Positions 8,474 to 18,149 are shown, counted from the stretch's first letter. The stretch: DNA of 64,000 bases from Nocardia blacklockiae (GCF_015477355.1 NZ_JADLRJ010000003.1:372001-436000); one strand, 5' to 3'. The notes: a model not told the origin generated them from the letters alone. Numbers and translations: made by a program.

Positions 8474-8636
8474 TCCCGCGGGCAGCGCTGCTCGCTCGTC
8501 CGCGCCGAAGATCGAAAACCCTTTCGCCCGAACGGTTTTCGCACGATCATCGGATGCGGGAACTACACTGGGATCGCCTCGGCCGCACAACGATGTCGCC
8601 GTCCTCCCGCGATTTTCGCCAGTGCAGAGAGCTGTG

Positions 8637-9581
8637 GTGAGTCCCGTGATATCTCCCCGTCGCCATCCCGATACCAGGCTCTGGACCTCCGGCGCCGCCC
8701 ACGGCGGCGGGTGGGCCGACCAGGCCCCGGTCCCGGGTGCCACCTCGCCCGACGCCCCCGCCCTGGCGGTGTTCCACCACGACCTGCACATGGCCTGGCG
8801 CGCGGAGGACAGCACCAACAGCATCTGGCTGTCCAGCTCCGCCGACGGCGAGAGCTGGGTCCCGCCCTGGAACCTGCCCAATGTCGGCACCTCCGAACAG
8901 CCCGCCCTGACGACACTGGCCGAAATCGGCAGCGAGACGCTGTATCTGGCGTGGAAGGGCGCGGGCCGCGATCAGAGCCTCTTCTGGTCCACCTCGACGG
9001 ACGGCCACAAATGGGAGGACCAGCAGATCCTGGGCGGCGCGGAGACCGCCCGCGCACCGAGCCTGACCGTGTATCGCGGTGCGCTGCAAGCCTTCTGGCG
9101 GGGCGGTGAACACCTGGTCACCGCCGACCAGAACCTCTATTCGTCGATGCGCGGCGGCACCGGCTGGAACGCGCCCGTGCGCCTGCCCGGGATGGCCTCC
9201 GCCGCGAGCCCCGCCGTCGCGGTCCTCGGCGACACCTTGTACCTGGCCCACCGCGGAGCCAAGGCCACACTGGACGACGACAAGTGGATCCGCCTGTGGA
9301 GCACCGTGAACGGGATCGCCTGGACCTCCCGGGCCAACCCGCCCGACGCCTATTCCGACCTCGCGCCGGCGCTGGCGGTCCAGGACGGCCGCCTGCACCT
9401 GGCCTGGAAATCCGCCAGCGGCGCGGAGATCTGGTACTCCTCGTTCGACGGTGACCAGAGCTGGCAGCCGCCCGCGCGGGCGGCCGCCTTCGAAAGCGGG
9501 CGCGGTCCCGCGCTGTGCGCCTTCCGCCCGGCGCGCGGCGCCGACGAGCTGCACCTGGCGTGGCGCGGTTCGACGCTGTGA
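8637..9581 (+). CDS. Six-bladed beta-propeller protein with Asp-box-like (sialidase-type) repeats
   Basis: About 314 residues made of repeats of roughly 50 residues, each with a hydrophobic strand and LxLAW(R/K)-type motif followed by an Asp-box-like turn: SSSADGESW, STSTDGHKW, SSMRGGTGW, STVNGIAW, SSFDGDQSW. Five complete repeats are visible. The first (TRLWTSGAAHGGGW) and last (ELHLAWRGSTL) pieces complement each other into a sixth blade, a velcro closure typical of propellers. Sialidase catalytic residues (Arg triad, Tyr/Glu) are not evident, so a lectin-like binding role is more likely than hydrolysis. No signal peptide is seen. The start is uncertain; GTGs at 8622, 8634 and 8637 are all in frame. 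Confidence 0.7.
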   Translation: MSPVISPRRHPDTRLWTSGAAHGGGWADQAPVPGATSPDAPALAVFHHDLHMAWRAEDSTNSIWLSSSADGESWVPPWNLPNVGTSEQPALTTLAEIGSETLYLAWKGAGRDQSLFWSTSTDGHKWEDQQILGGAETARAPSLTVYRGALQAFWRGGEHLVTADQNLYSSMRGGTGWNAPVRLPGMASAASPAVAVLGDTLYLAHRGAKATLDDDKWIRLWSTVNGIAWTSRANPPDAYSDLAPALAVQDGRLHLAWKSASGAEIWYSSFDGDQSWQPPARAAAFESGRGPALCAFRPARGADELHLAWRGSTL

Positions 9582-9727
9582 CCTCGCGTGCGCCCGCGGC
9601 GGAATAGGCGTCCGATCGCCGCCCGGCGTTCATCCGACGGACGTGTCGCCGCGGGATCCTGAGACCGTGCGCCCAGGTCGCGATTCGATTCCGCGAACAA
9701 CGCGACATGGCTATAGGGTTGGCGGCG

Positions 9728-10804
9728 GTGTCTGATTCGGTCGCGCTGCGAGGCAGCGAATATGCGGTGTTGTTGCGTCGAGTACGGCAGGCCGGGTTGC
9801 TGGAGCGCCGGCTGCGGTACTACGGCTGGAAGGCGGCGCTCACGGGCGCGGCCTGGCTGGGCGGGTGGGCGCTGTTCGTCGTGATCGGCGACTCGTGGTG
9901 GCAGCTGGCCGTCGCGGTGTGGCTGGCCGCGGTGTTCGCGCAGCTGGCCTTCCTCGGGCACGACGCCGGGCATCGGCAGATCTTCGGCAACCGCCGTGCC
10001 GATCGCCTGTTCGGTCTGATCGCGGGCAATCTCGCCATCGGCGTGAGCATCGGCTGGTGGACCAGCAACCACAACCGCCACCACGCGCACCCCAACACCG
10101 AGGGCGCGGACCCGGATGTGATGGGGGTGCTGGCGCACTCGCCGCAGCGCGCGGGCGCGGGCCGGGGCTTGCGCCGCTTGGTCTTCCGCTACCAGGCGTG
10201 GCTGTTCTTCCCGATGTTGTTGCTGGAGGCGGGAAGTCTGCATTTCGCGAGCGCGCGGGCGGTGCTGCGCTGGCCGATTCCGAATCGTCGCTGGGAGGGC
10301 GCGCTACTGGCCGCCCACGCGATCGGCTACCTCGCCGTCGTCTTCGCGGTGCTGCCGCCGGGCAAGGCGGTGGTGTTCCTGCTCGTGCAGCAGGCGCTGT
10401 TCGGTTTCTACATGGGCTGCACCTTCGCTCCCAACCACAAGGGGATGGAGGTGCTGACCGCCGACGAGGCCACCGATTTCCTGCGCCGCCAGGTGCTCAC
10501 CTCGCGCAACGTGCGCGGCAACCCGCTCATCGATACCGCGATGGGCGGCCTGAACTACCAGATCGAGCACCATCTGTTCCCGTCGATGCCGCGCCCCAAC
10601 CTGCGCCGGGCACAGCCGCTGGTCGAACGGTTCTGCGCCGAACTCGGCTTGCCCTACAGCCAGACGGGCCTGCTGGATTCCTATGCGCAGGCGCTGCGCC
10701 ACCTGCACGCCGTCGGCGCGCCGGCGCGGGCGGCGCTCACAGACGAGCCGCTGCCGCCGAAATCATCTGCCGGGACACCTCCGGCGGTTCTGCCTGAACG
10801 CTGA
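9728..10804 (+). CDS. Membrane fatty-acid desaturase
   Basis: A 358-residue di-iron membrane desaturase with the three histidine clusters in order: GHDAGH, HNRHHAHP and QIEHHLFP, separated by hydrophobic segments. It belongs to the acyl-CoA/acyl-lipid desaturase family that includes mycobacterial DesA3-type and front-end-like enzymes; regiospecificity cannot be read. GTG 9728 is preferred over the in-frame ATG 9707 because a TAGGGT -10 box (9714-9719) sits 8 bp before it, inside what would be coding sequence of the longer form. Its 3' end overlaps the convergent regulator gene by 68 bp. Confidence 0.88.
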   Translation: MSDSVALRGSEYAVLLRRVRQAGLLERRLRYYGWKAALTGAAWLGGWALFVVIGDSWWQLAVAVWLAAVFAQLAFLGHDAGHRQIFGNRRADRLFGLIAGNLAIGVSIGWWTSNHNRHHAHPNTEGADPDVMGVLAHSPQRAGAGRGLRRLVFRYQAWLFFPMLLLEAGSLHFASARAVLRWPIPNRRWEGALLAAHAIGYLAVVFAVLPPGKAVVFLLVQQALFGFYMGCTFAPNHKGMEVLTADEATDFLRRQVLTSRNVRGNPLIDTAMGGLNYQIEHHLFPSMPRPNLRRAQPLVERFCAELGLPYSQTGLLDSYAQALRHLHAVGAPARAALTDEPLPPKSSAGTPPAVLPER

Positions 10805-11630
10805 GCCGGTCCATGACCAGGCGGTAGACCTCCAGGTCCCGCAGGCGGTCCAGGTAGATCGCGCTGGTCAGTTGTTCGATGTAGACCAGGTCGGGCAGTT
10901 CGGGTTCGGCGAAGCGGAGCATCGTGAAGGAGCTGCCGGCGGCCGCGTGGCCGCCCGCGGCGTAGGGCAGCACCTGGACGGTCACGTTCAGCCGCTCCGA
11001 CATCGCGACCAGATGCTCGAGCTGTTGGCGCAGCACCTCGGTGCCGCCGATCGGGCGGTGCAGCACGGTCTCGTCCAGGACCGCCCACAGCGTCGGGCCG
11101 CTCTCGCGATCGAGGATCTGCTGGCGACGCCGGCGCAGCTCGACGCGACGGTTCGCGTCCTCGTCCTGATGCCCCAGGGCGACGACAGCGCGGGTGTACT
11201 CCTCGGTCTGCAACAGGCCCGGAACCAATTGCGCCTCGAAGGTTCTGATGGCGTGCGCCGCGTGCTCGAGGCCGATGTAGGTCTCGAACCACTGCGGGAG
11301 CAGGTCGCTGTAGCGGTGCCACCAGCCGGGCTGGTTGGCCTTGCGGACCAACTCCAGGAACGCCTCGCGCTCCTCCGGGTCGGTGACCTTGTACAGCGTC
11401 AGCAGGTCGCGGATGTCGCGTTCCTTGAAGCCGGTGCGGCCCAGCTCGAGTCGGCTGATCTTGGCGTGGGAGCCGCGGATGTGCTCGCCCGCGGCCTCGC
11501 GGGTGACGTCGCACTGTTCGCGCAGCTTGCGCAGCTGACCGCCGACGGCGATGCGCAGCGCCGTCGGACCGCGTTCGGCGACAAGCGAATCCACGCTGCC
11601 GATCCGCGACGGAACCGATTCTGGGATCAT
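10737..11630 (-). CDS. HTH (XRE) regulator with DUF5753 sensor domain
   Basis: A 297-residue protein: N-terminal helix-turn-helix (GGQLRKLREQCDVTREAAGEHI then SHAKISRLELGRTGF) and a C-terminal DUF5753 domain, seen from the signatures IRTFEAQLVPGLLQTEEY, VLDETVLHRPIGG and VQVLPYAAGGHAAAGSSF. In actinobacteria such genes usually precede a short DUF397 partner (Scr1-like toxin-antitoxin-like pairs). No DUF397 gene follows here because the desaturase gene converges and overlaps. Target unknown. Confidence 0.85.
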   Translation of the reverse strand: MIPESVPSRIGSVDSLVAERGPTALRIAVGGQLRKLREQCDVTREAAGEHIRGSHAKISRLELGRTGFKERDIRDLLTLYKVTDPEEREAFLELVRKANQPGWWHRYSDLLPQWFETYIGLEHAAHAIRTFEAQLVPGLLQTEEYTRAVVALGHQDEDANRRVELRRRRQQILDRESGPTLWAVLDETVLHRPIGGTEVLRQQLEHLVAMSERLNVTVQVLPYAAGGHAAAGSSFTMLRFAEPELPDLVYIEQLTSAIYLDRLRDLEVYRLVMDRLSVQAEPPEVSRQMISAAAARL

Positions 11631-12072
11631 GAGTTCTACTCCGATGTTCGACGATCACCAGCGGTGTTCAAGACCGCCGATCACACCGCGTCGAGGGAAT
11701 ATCATACCCCCGCGGCCGCAGCAGGCCAGTGTTCTCGTCGTCCCGAACCCTCGCTCCGCAAACTTCGCGCGACGACCCGCAGGTAGGTAGGGCTCTGCCG
11801 CGGCGTGGGGGCGCTTGACGTTCGTCGGCTGCCGCCACGCTGTAATCACACCGTCCGGTATCCACGAAATTCCTTGCCACACAACAATTTTGGCGGGGAA
11901 TATGGCTGCAACTTAGATTTGCTAGAAATGTGCTACAAGCGTCCAGTTGGTCAAACGATCGATTCTTCAACCTCGCAAAGCGCATCCAAAACACGGCTAT
12001 GACAGTGCGTTTGGTCATTTACGGGACCATCCCAGTATGGTTGCCCATCGATTACTGGATGTCTCTTCGCGC
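11631..12072. other. Intergenic region, locally AT-richer, no gene recognised
   Basis: About 440 bp between the divergently oriented HTH/DUF5753 regulator and the monooxygenase. The stretch 11880-12060 is clearly AT-richer than its surroundings and holds possible -10-like sequence (CTACAA near 11930). It presumably carries both promoters. In-frame codons run back to 11947 on the plus strand, but the encoded sequence does not look like an N-terminus of the monooxygenase family. Confidence 0.5.
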
Positions 12073-13560
12073 ATGGAGGTGGTAGAGAGATTGCACTACT
12101 CAGTGGTGATCATCGGGTCGGGATTCGGCGGCATCGGCATGGGTGCCGCGCTCGAACGCGCCGGGATCCACGATTTCGTCATCCTCGAGGAAGGACCCGG
12201 CCTCGGCGGAGTGTGGCGGGACAACACCTATCCGGGGTGTAGCTGCGACGTTCCGGCGCACCTGTACTCGTTCTCGTTCGCCCCGTATCGCAGTACCCGC
12301 ACGCGTTTTCCCGATCAGCGCCGCACCCTGGACTACCTGCGCCGGGTGGTCGAGGACCGGGGTCTGGCGCCGCACCTGCGCCCGAACTCGGCCGTCACCG
12401 AGGCGACCTACCTCGAACACGCGGCGTGCTGGGCGCTGGTGACCGCGAACGGCTCCCGGCTCACCGCGGACTTCGTGGTCTTCGCGGTCGGCCAGTTGCA
12501 CCGCCCGTACGTGCCGGTCTTCCCGGGCCACGCCGAGTTCGCGGGCGCGGCGTTCCACACCGCGCAGTGGGATCACGGGATCGATCTCGACGGCCGGGAC
12601 ATCGCGGTCGTCGGGACCGGTTCGAGCGCGGCGCAGGTATTGCCGACGTTGCAGGCCCGCGCCCGCAAAGTGACCGTGTTCCAACGCACTCCGCACTGGA
12701 TCCTGCCCAAGCCGGCCGACAATTTCGGTCCGTTGGCGCGCACCGCGCTGCGGCTGCCGGGCGGGCACCGCGCGTACCGGTGGGTCGTGCGGCAGGCGGC
12801 CGATTCGCTGCTGTCGCCGATCATGCGCCGCGGCTGGCCCGCGCGACCGGCCCGGTGGCTGGCCCGCGCGTATCTGCGGCGCGAGGTCGCCGATCCGCTG
12901 CTGCGGGAGCGGCTCACTCCCCGCTACCCGATCGGCGCCAAACGCATTCTGTTCGACCGCGCCTACTACCGAACGCTGCGCAGTCCCAACGTCGAACTCG
13001 TCACGGCGCCGATCGCGGGTATGTGCGAGGAAGGGATCGAGACCGTGGACGGGACCCGCCACCGCGCCGATGTGGTCGTCTACGCCACGGGTTTCCGGGC
13101 CTCGGAGTTCCTCACGCCGATCGTCGTGCGCGGGCGCGGCGGGCGAATGCTGCACGACCAATGGCGTTCCGGCGCGGCGGCGTTCATGGGCCTGGCCGTC
13201 CCCGGCTTCCCGAACGCCTTCCTGATCGCCGGGCCCAACTCCTTCAATCCGGCCGGCAGCAATCCGGCCATGAAGGAGCACCAGATCGACTACATCATGA
13301 GATGCCTGCGCTGGCGTGCCGAAATCGGCTCTCCCGCAATAGAAGTCGGCACCGAGGCAATGGCGACCTACCAGCGGTGGCTGCGGGCGGCGATCGCGCG
13401 GACGGTGTGGGCGTCCACCGGGTCGAGCTGGTACAAGCACGAGAGCGGCGCCGTGACCAATCCCTGGCCGGCCTCCGCCCGCACCTACGCCCGCATGCTG
13501 CGCACCCCGCCGGAACACTCGTTCCAGCCGGTCGCCAGGCGGGCCACCGAGGCCGCCTGA
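12073..13560 (+). CDS. FAD-dependent monooxygenase, Baeyer-Villiger type
   Basis: About 495 residues. FAD Rossmann motif GSGFGGIGMG at the N-terminus; then GGVWRDNTYPGCSCDVPAHLY, the class-B signature; the BVMO fingerprint FAGAAFHTAQWD; and the NADPH motif GTGSSAAQ. The protein therefore belongs to the type I flavin monooxygenases (EthA/MymA/CHMO-like) that insert oxygen next to a carbonyl or at sulfur. ATG 12073 is my choice; TTG 12091 with GGAGG upstream is possible. An aldehyde dehydrogenase follows on the same strand, in keeping with oxidation of an alcohol or ketone side chain. Confidence 0.85.
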   Translation: MEVVERLHYSVVIIGSGFGGIGMGAALERAGIHDFVILEEGPGLGGVWRDNTYPGCSCDVPAHLYSFSFAPYRSTRTRFPDQRRTLDYLRRVVEDRGLAPHLRPNSAVTEATYLEHAACWALVTANGSRLTADFVVFAVGQLHRPYVPVFPGHAEFAGAAFHTAQWDHGIDLDGRDIAVVGTGSSAAQVLPTLQARARKVTVFQRTPHWILPKPADNFGPLARTALRLPGGHRAYRWVVRQAADSLLSPIMRRGWPARPARWLARAYLRREVADPLLRERLTPRYPIGAKRILFDRAYYRTLRSPNVELVTAPIAGMCEEGIETVDGTRHRADVVVYATGFRASEFLTPIVVRGRGGRMLHDQWRSGAAAFMGLAVPGFPNAFLIAGPNSFNPAGSNPAMKEHQIDYIMRCLRWRAEIGSPAIEVGTEAMATYQRWLRAAIARTVWASTGSSWYKHESGAVTNPWPASARTYARMLRTPPEHSFQPVARRATEAA

Positions 13561-13729
13561 GCGACCGAGGCCGCTGGTGGCGTCGCCGATACCGGTCGGC
13601 GCCACGAGCGGCGAATTCGGAAACGGCCATTTCGCGAGCGATGCCCCGTGCCATGGCGGAGGGGATGGAACGGTGCATCGCGCTCGCGGAGGGAGGTCGT
13701 CGGGACGAACAAGCCGTCGTGGACCTTGT

Positions 13730-13754
13730 CATACATTGCTGAGTGAGATGTATG
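13730..13754. promoter_or_regulatory. Inverted repeat CATACAT-N11-ATGTATG, candidate operator for the aldehyde dehydrogenase operon
   Basis: Perfect 7-bp arms (CATACAT 13730-13736, ATGTATG 13748-13754) with an 11-bp spacer lie about 105 bp before the aldehyde dehydrogenase ATG, in an AT-richer pocket. The geometry suits a TetR-like dimer. No TetR gene is adjacent, so the cognate regulator is unknown. Confidence 0.45.
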
Positions 13755-13857
13755 ATTGTCTCTCGCCTATCAGGGTGTATAGATTGAAAACGGAAACTCG
13801 TTCCATCGCGGAGCCGGTTCCCGCACCCCTGCTCGGCCCCCTATCGAGGAGAATCCC

Positions 13858-15393
13858 ATGGCCATCGTTCGCTCGATCCCGGGGACCGCCGACGGTCGCC
13901 GCCGCCTCGCTCTCGACAGCCCGGTGGATGGTCGGCCGATCGATGAGGTCGAGGTCGCCGACGCCGCGGAGGTGGCGGCCGCGGTCGCGAAAGCGCGTGC
14001 GGCGCAGCCGGCGTGGGCCGCCCGGGGCGTCGACGAGCGGGCGGAGATCCTGCGTTCCGCGGTCCGGATCCTGGTGGACCGGCGCGAGGAGATCATCGAC
14101 ACCGTGCACGCCGAGACCGGGAAGCCCCGGGTCGAGGCGCTGACGATGGAGATCGTCCCCGGCTGCGACTTCCTGAATCACTGGAGCGTGCGCGCCCGCC
14201 GCGACCTGCGCTCGCACCGGGCGCGGCTGCACGGCTACCTGCGGCCGATCAAGAAGCTCTACATCGACTATCAGCCGCTCGGCGTGATCGGCGTGATCAC
14301 CCCGTGGAACGGCCCGTTCATCCTGTCGCTCAACCCCGTCGTGCAGGCGCTGCTCGCGGGAAACTCGGTGCTGCTCAAGCCCTCCGAGGTGACCCCGCGC
14401 TCGGGCGAGTGGGTGGTGCGGGTGCTGCGCGAGGCGGGCGTCCCCGACGACGTCGTGCAGGTGCTGCACGGCGACGGCGAAACCGGCGCGGCGCTGGTCG
14501 CCGCGGACATCGACAAGGTGTGCTTCACCGGCAGCGTCGGCACCGGCCGCAAGATCGCCGCCTCGTGCGCCGAGCGCCTGCTGCCCTACACCCTGGAACT
14601 CGGCGGCAAGGACGCCATGATCGTCTGCGCCGACGCCGATCTCGAGCGCGCCGCCGCGGGCGCGGTGTATCTCTCGATGTTCAACACCGGCCAGGTGTGT
14701 ATGAGCGTCGAGCGGATCTACGTGGTCGACAGCGTCGCCGACGAATTCGTCCGGCTGGTGACCGAGCAGGCCGCCGCCGTGACCTACGGGCCCGGCGAGG
14801 CGGACATGGGCCCGCTGTTCTGGGACCGCCAGGTCGACGTCGTCACCCGGCATATCGACGACGCGAAAGCCAAGGGCGCCAATGTCGCCGTGGGCGGTTC
14901 GCCCGCCGCGGGCAACGGCCTGTACTTCCAGCCCACCGTGGTCGTCGACGCCACGCACGAGATGCAGCTCATGACCGAGGAGACCTTCGGCCCGGTGGTC
15001 GCGATCACCCGCGTGCGCGACGAGGAGGAGGCGATCCGCCTCGCCAACGACTGCCGCTACGGGCTCAGCGGCTCGGTGTTCACCAAGGACGCCGCCAAGG
15101 CCCGCCGCATCGCCGCGCGGCTGACCACCGGTTCGGTCGTCCACAACGACGCGTCGGTGATCTACGGGGTGGCCGAGGCGCCGTTCGGCGGACGCAAGGA
15201 GAGCGGCGTCGGCCAGGTCAACGGCCCCGACGCGCTGCGCGGCTTCACCCACGCCCAGCCGGTGCTCATCGACCGGTGGCAGAGCAAGAAGGAAAGCGTC
15301 TGGTACCCCTACACGGAGAAGACCAAGCGCAATCTCGAGGCCGTCGTCCGCTACGGCTTCGGCACCCGGCTGGGGCGTCGGTTCCTCGCCTGA
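13858..15393 (+). CDS. NAD(P)-dependent aldehyde dehydrogenase
   Basis: A 511-residue aldehyde dehydrogenase superfamily enzyme. Catalytic and cofactor motifs are intact: TPWNGPF (oxyanion Asn), LLKPSE (cofactor Lys), FTGSVGTG (Rossmann turn), LELGGKDA with the general base Glu, FNTGQVC with the catalytic Cys, and EETFGPVV. GGAGA lies ahead of the ATG. It begins a co-directional run with the SRPBCC protein, MscR and an MBL hydrolase. Substrate unknown; the upstream monooxygenase suggests alkyl or terpenoid aldehydes. Confidence 0.9.
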   Translation: MAIVRSIPGTADGRRRLALDSPVDGRPIDEVEVADAAEVAAAVAKARAAQPAWAARGVDERAEILRSAVRILVDRREEIIDTVHAETGKPRVEALTMEIVPGCDFLNHWSVRARRDLRSHRARLHGYLRPIKKLYIDYQPLGVIGVITPWNGPFILSLNPVVQALLAGNSVLLKPSEVTPRSGEWVVRVLREAGVPDDVVQVLHGDGETGAALVAADIDKVCFTGSVGTGRKIAASCAERLLPYTLELGGKDAMIVCADADLERAAAGAVYLSMFNTGQVCMSVERIYVVDSVADEFVRLVTEQAAAVTYGPGEADMGPLFWDRQVDVVTRHIDDAKAKGANVAVGGSPAAGNGLYFQPTVVVDATHEMQLMTEETFGPVVAITRVRDEEEAIRLANDCRYGLSGSVFTKDAAKARRIAARLTTGSVVHNDASVIYGVAEAPFGGRKESGVGQVNGPDALRGFTHAQPVLIDRWQSKKESVWYPYTEKTKRNLEAVVRYGFGTRLGRRFLA

Positions 15394-15449
15394 TATCGCG
15401 CCGAAAACGTTCCGGCACAAGTAGATTCAGTTTCATCGGAAGGGACCGC

Positions 15450-15959
15450 ATGTCCACCCTGCACCCGTGCGAGCGCGTCGAGGCGAGCTTCGCCGAGACC
15501 GCGCCGTACCGCTATTCCAACAGCGTCGAGCTGAACGTCACCCCCGAGCAGGTGTTCGAGGTGCTCGCCGACGCCTCGGCCTGGCCGCGGTGGGCCACGG
15601 TCATCACCGGCGTCACCTGGACCAGCCCGGAGCCGCGCGGCATCGGCACCACGCGCACCGTGCACATGCGCGGCGGGATCGTCGGCAACGAGGAGTTCCT
15701 GGCGTGGGAACCGAACACGCACATGGCTTTTCGCTTCAACGAATGCTCCACCAAGGGCATCACGGCCTTCGCCGAGGACTACCGCATCGTCCCCACCGCG
15801 GGCGGGTGCCGGCTCACCTGGACGATGGCCATGGCGGGGGACCGGCCGACCAGCGTGTCGCTGCGGCTGTTCGGGCCGCTGATGAACGCGACGTTCCGGT
15901 ACTTCCTGCGCAATCTGCGCAAGCTCACCGATCGGCGCTTCGCCACCGCGGCGCGCTGA
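15450..15959 (+). CDS. SRPBCC (START/polyketide-cyclase-like) family protein
   Basis: A 169-residue protein. After a short N-terminal tail it follows the SRPBCC pattern: SNSVELNVTPEQVFEVLADASAWPRWATVITGV, then a long C-terminal helix (LFGPLMNATFRYFLRNLRKL). These helix-grip proteins bind hydrophobic ligands or act as cyclases or lipid carriers. The gene sits 56 bp after the aldehyde dehydrogenase with GAAGGGA before its ATG, and precedes mscR by 44 bp. A role in presenting a hydrophobic substrate to the neighbouring oxidoreductases is plausible but inferred. Confidence 0.8.
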   Translation: MSTLHPCERVEASFAETAPYRYSNSVELNVTPEQVFEVLADASAWPRWATVITGVTWTSPEPRGIGTTRTVHMRGGIVGNEEFLAWEPNTHMAFRFNECSTKGITAFAEDYRIVPTAGGCRLTWTMAMAGDRPTSVSLRLFGPLMNATFRYFLRNLRKLTDRRFATAAR

Positions 15960-16003
15960 TCGGGCCGTAGCATTACGCAGGCCTATCACCTCGGAGGGAA
16001 CCC

Positions 16004-17089
16004 ATGCCACAGCACGTACGGGGAGTCGTCGCCCGGGCCAAGGGAAAGCCGGTCGAGCTGACCGAGATCGTCGTTCCGGATCCCGGTCCGGGAGAGGTGG
16101 TGGTCGCGGTCGCCGCGTGCGGCGTCTGCCACACCGACCTCACCTACCGCGAGGGCGGCATCAACGACGAGTTCCCCTTCCTGCTCGGCCACGAGGCCGC
16201 CGGCACGGTCGAAAGTGTCGGTGCGGGAGTCGATTCCGTCGCGGTCGGCGATTTCGTCGTGCTGAACTGGCGCGCCGTGTGCGGCCGCTGCCGGGCCTGT
16301 CGGCGCGGGCGGCCGCAGTACTGCTTCGACACGTTCAACGCCACCCAGAAGATGACCCTCACCGACGGCACCGAGCTCACGCCCGCACTGGGCATCGGCG
16401 CGTTCGCGGAGAAGACGCTCGTGCACGCCGGTCAGTGCACCAAGGTCGACCCGGAGGCCGATCCCGCGGTCGTCGGATTGCTGGGCTGCGGGGTCATGGC
16501 CGGGCTGGGCGCCGCGGTCAACACCGGCGGGGTGAGCCGGGGCGATTCGGTGGCGGTGATCGGCTGCGGGGGAGTCGGCGACGCCGCGATCGCCGGGTCG
16601 CGGCTGGCGGGCGCCTCGAAGATCATCGCGGTGGACCGGGACGCGCGGAAACTCACCTGGGCCGCCGAACTCGGTGCCACACATACGATCAACGCCGCCG
16701 AGACCGATCCGGTCGCCGCGATCCAGGACCTCACCGACGGTTTCGGCGCCGACGTGGTGATCGACGCGGTGGGCCGCCCCGAGACCTGGAAGCAGGCCTT
16801 CTACGCCCGCGATCTCGCCGGCACCGTCGTCCTGGTCGGCGTCCCGACGCCGGACATGCGGCTGGAGATGCCGCTGCTGGACTTCTTCTCGCACGGCGGC
16901 GCGCTCAAATCCTCCTGGTACGGCGACTGCCTGCCGGAACGCGATTTCCCGGTGCTGGTCGACCTCTACCGGCAGGGCCGGCTGCCGCTGGACCGGTTCG
17001 TCAGCGAACGCATCACCATCGACCAGGTGGAGCAGGCCTTCCACACCATGCACGCCGGCGAGGTGCTGCGATCGGTCGTGGTGCTGTGA
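16004..17089 (+). CDS. mscR: S-(hydroxymethyl)mycothiol dehydrogenase (MscR), zinc-dependent
   Basis: A 361-residue medium-chain alcohol dehydrogenase. Catalytic zinc ligands in CGVCHTD and GHEAAG; structural zinc cysteines in [18 protein letters not shown]-binding GCGGVGDAA. Extended stretches such as [22 protein letters not shown] and [16 protein letters not shown] agree closely with mycobacterial MscR/Rv2259 as I recall it. MscR oxidises the formaldehyde-mycothiol adduct and also acts in S-nitrosomycothiol reduction. A GTGA overlap couples it to the downstream MBL hydrolase, the usual actinobacterial pairing. Confidence 0.92.
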   Translation: MPQHVRGVVARAKGKPVELTEIVVPDPGPGEVVVAVAACGVCHTDLTYREGGINDEFPFLLGHEAAGTVESVGAGVDSVAVGDFVVLNWRAVCGRCRACRRGRPQYCFDTFNATQKMTLTDGTELTPALGIGAFAEKTLVHAGQCTKVDPEADPAVVGLLGCGVMAGLGAAVNTGGVSRGDSVAVIGCGGVGDAAIAGSRLAGASKIIAVDRDARKLTWAAELGATHTINAAETDPVAAIQDLTDGFGADVVIDAVGRPETWKQAFYARDLAGTVVLVGVPTPDMRLEMPLLDFFSHGGALKSSWYGDCLPERDFPVLVDLYRQGRLPLDRFVSERITIDQVEQAFHTMHAGEVLRSVVVL

Positions 17090-17718
17090 GCGGCGCGCTG
17101 CGCATCGACCGCGTCGTCACCTCGGGTGTGTTCGAACTCGACGGCGGCAGTTGGGAAGTCGACAACAACGTCTGGGTGGTCGGTGACGACGACGAGGCCG
17201 TGGTGATCGACGCGGCCCACACGGCCGAGCCGATCCTCGCGGCCGTCGCCGGCCGCACCGTCACCGCCGTCGTCTGCACCCACGGGCACAACGACCACGT
17301 CACGGCCGCGCCCCGGCTCGCCGCCGCCCTCGACGCCCCCATCCTGCTCCACCCCGGCGACGACCCGCTGTGGCAGCTCACCCACCCCGGCCTGCCCTAC
17401 CGGCACCTGTCCGACAATCAGCGAATCCCCGTGGCAGGCACCGACCTCCAGGTCCTGCACGCCCCCGGCCACTCCCCGGGCTCGGTCTGCCTGCACCTCC
17501 CCGAGGCCGACACCCTCTTCTCCGGCGACACCCTGTTCTCCGGCGGCCCCGGCGCCACCGGCCGCTCCTACTCCGACTTCCCCACCATCATCGACTCCAT
17601 CCGCTCCCGCCTCCTCCCCCTCCCCGCCCACACCCGAGTCCACACCGGCCACGGCGACCCCACCACCATCGGCACCGAGGCCCCACACCTGTCGGAATGG
17701 ATTGCCCGGGGGCACTGA
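17086..17718 (+). CDS. Metallo-beta-lactamase-fold hydrolase partner of MscR
   Basis: A 210-residue MBL-fold enzyme with the metal motif THGHNDH, then [11 protein letters not shown] (second His), LFSGDTLF (Asp bridge) and a final HTGHGDPT. This glyoxalase-II-like arrangement and the MscR neighbour suggest hydrolysis of S-formylmycothiol or a related thioester, finishing formaldehyde detoxification; that activity is inferred. The start is GTG within the mscR stop. The last third of the gene (about 17440-17720) is extremely C-rich through codon choice. Confidence 0.85.
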   Translation: MSGALRIDRVVTSGVFELDGGSWEVDNNVWVVGDDDEAVVIDAAHTAEPILAAVAGRTVTAVVCTHGHNDHVTAAPRLAAALDAPILLHPGDDPLWQLTHPGLPYRHLSDNQRIPVAGTDLQVLHAPGHSPGSVCLHLPEADTLFSGDTLFSGGPGATGRSYSDFPTIIDSIRSRLLPLPAHTRVHTGHGDPTTIGTEAPHLSEWIARGH

Positions 17719-17745
17719 ACAATTCGGCCCGACCGCGGCAGTTTC

Positions 17746-18015
17746 TCAGCCGGAGATGTAACTCCCCGAGGGCGGATTGCCGATGTTGATGCGCCGGTTG
17801 TACTCCCGCAGATACTCCGCCTTCCACCGCGGCCAGTCGAGATAGTGCTCCCCGGCTTCCGCCCGATACCGCCGGTACTGCCGCGCCTTCGTACTGGTCA
17901 GCGAGCGCTGCGAGGCCCGCGCCGCCCGCCGCGCGGCATCGAGCCCCCGGCGCAACTGCCACTCGGTGAGTTCGACTGGGGGATCACGAAATACACTCGA
18001 CCGCCGCCACCACAT
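17746..18015 (-). CDS. Small basic protein of unknown function
   Basis: An 89-residue, Arg-rich protein (TEWQLRRGLDAARRAARASQ...RQYRRYRAEAGEHYLDWPRWKAEYLREYNRRINIGNPPSGSYISG). Codon use is G/C-ending throughout on this strand and no better frame exists here, which supports it being real. No domain recognised. It is convergent with the MBL hydrolase gene (27 bp apart). Confidence 0.55.
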   Translation of the reverse strand: MWWRRSSVFRDPPVELTEWQLRRGLDAARRAARASQRSLTSTKARQYRRYRAEAGEHYLDWPRWKAEYLREYNRRINIGNPPSGSYISG

Positions 18016-18149
18016 CTACGCTCCTCGAAGTAGCCGGAGGTTCCACCGTACGCGAATCCGTTGTGCCGTAGCGGATGATGAAAGAGCCGTGTGGGTTTCC
18101 CGTGCGGGTGCCTCGGCATGGGTCCGCTATCGCGTCCCTTGCTGTGTTT

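Noticed and set aside
13577-14143. Plus-strand open frame overlapping the start of the aldehyde dehydrogenase gene
   Set aside because: Arg/Ser-rich out-of-frame shadow; the aldehyde dehydrogenase frame is unambiguous.
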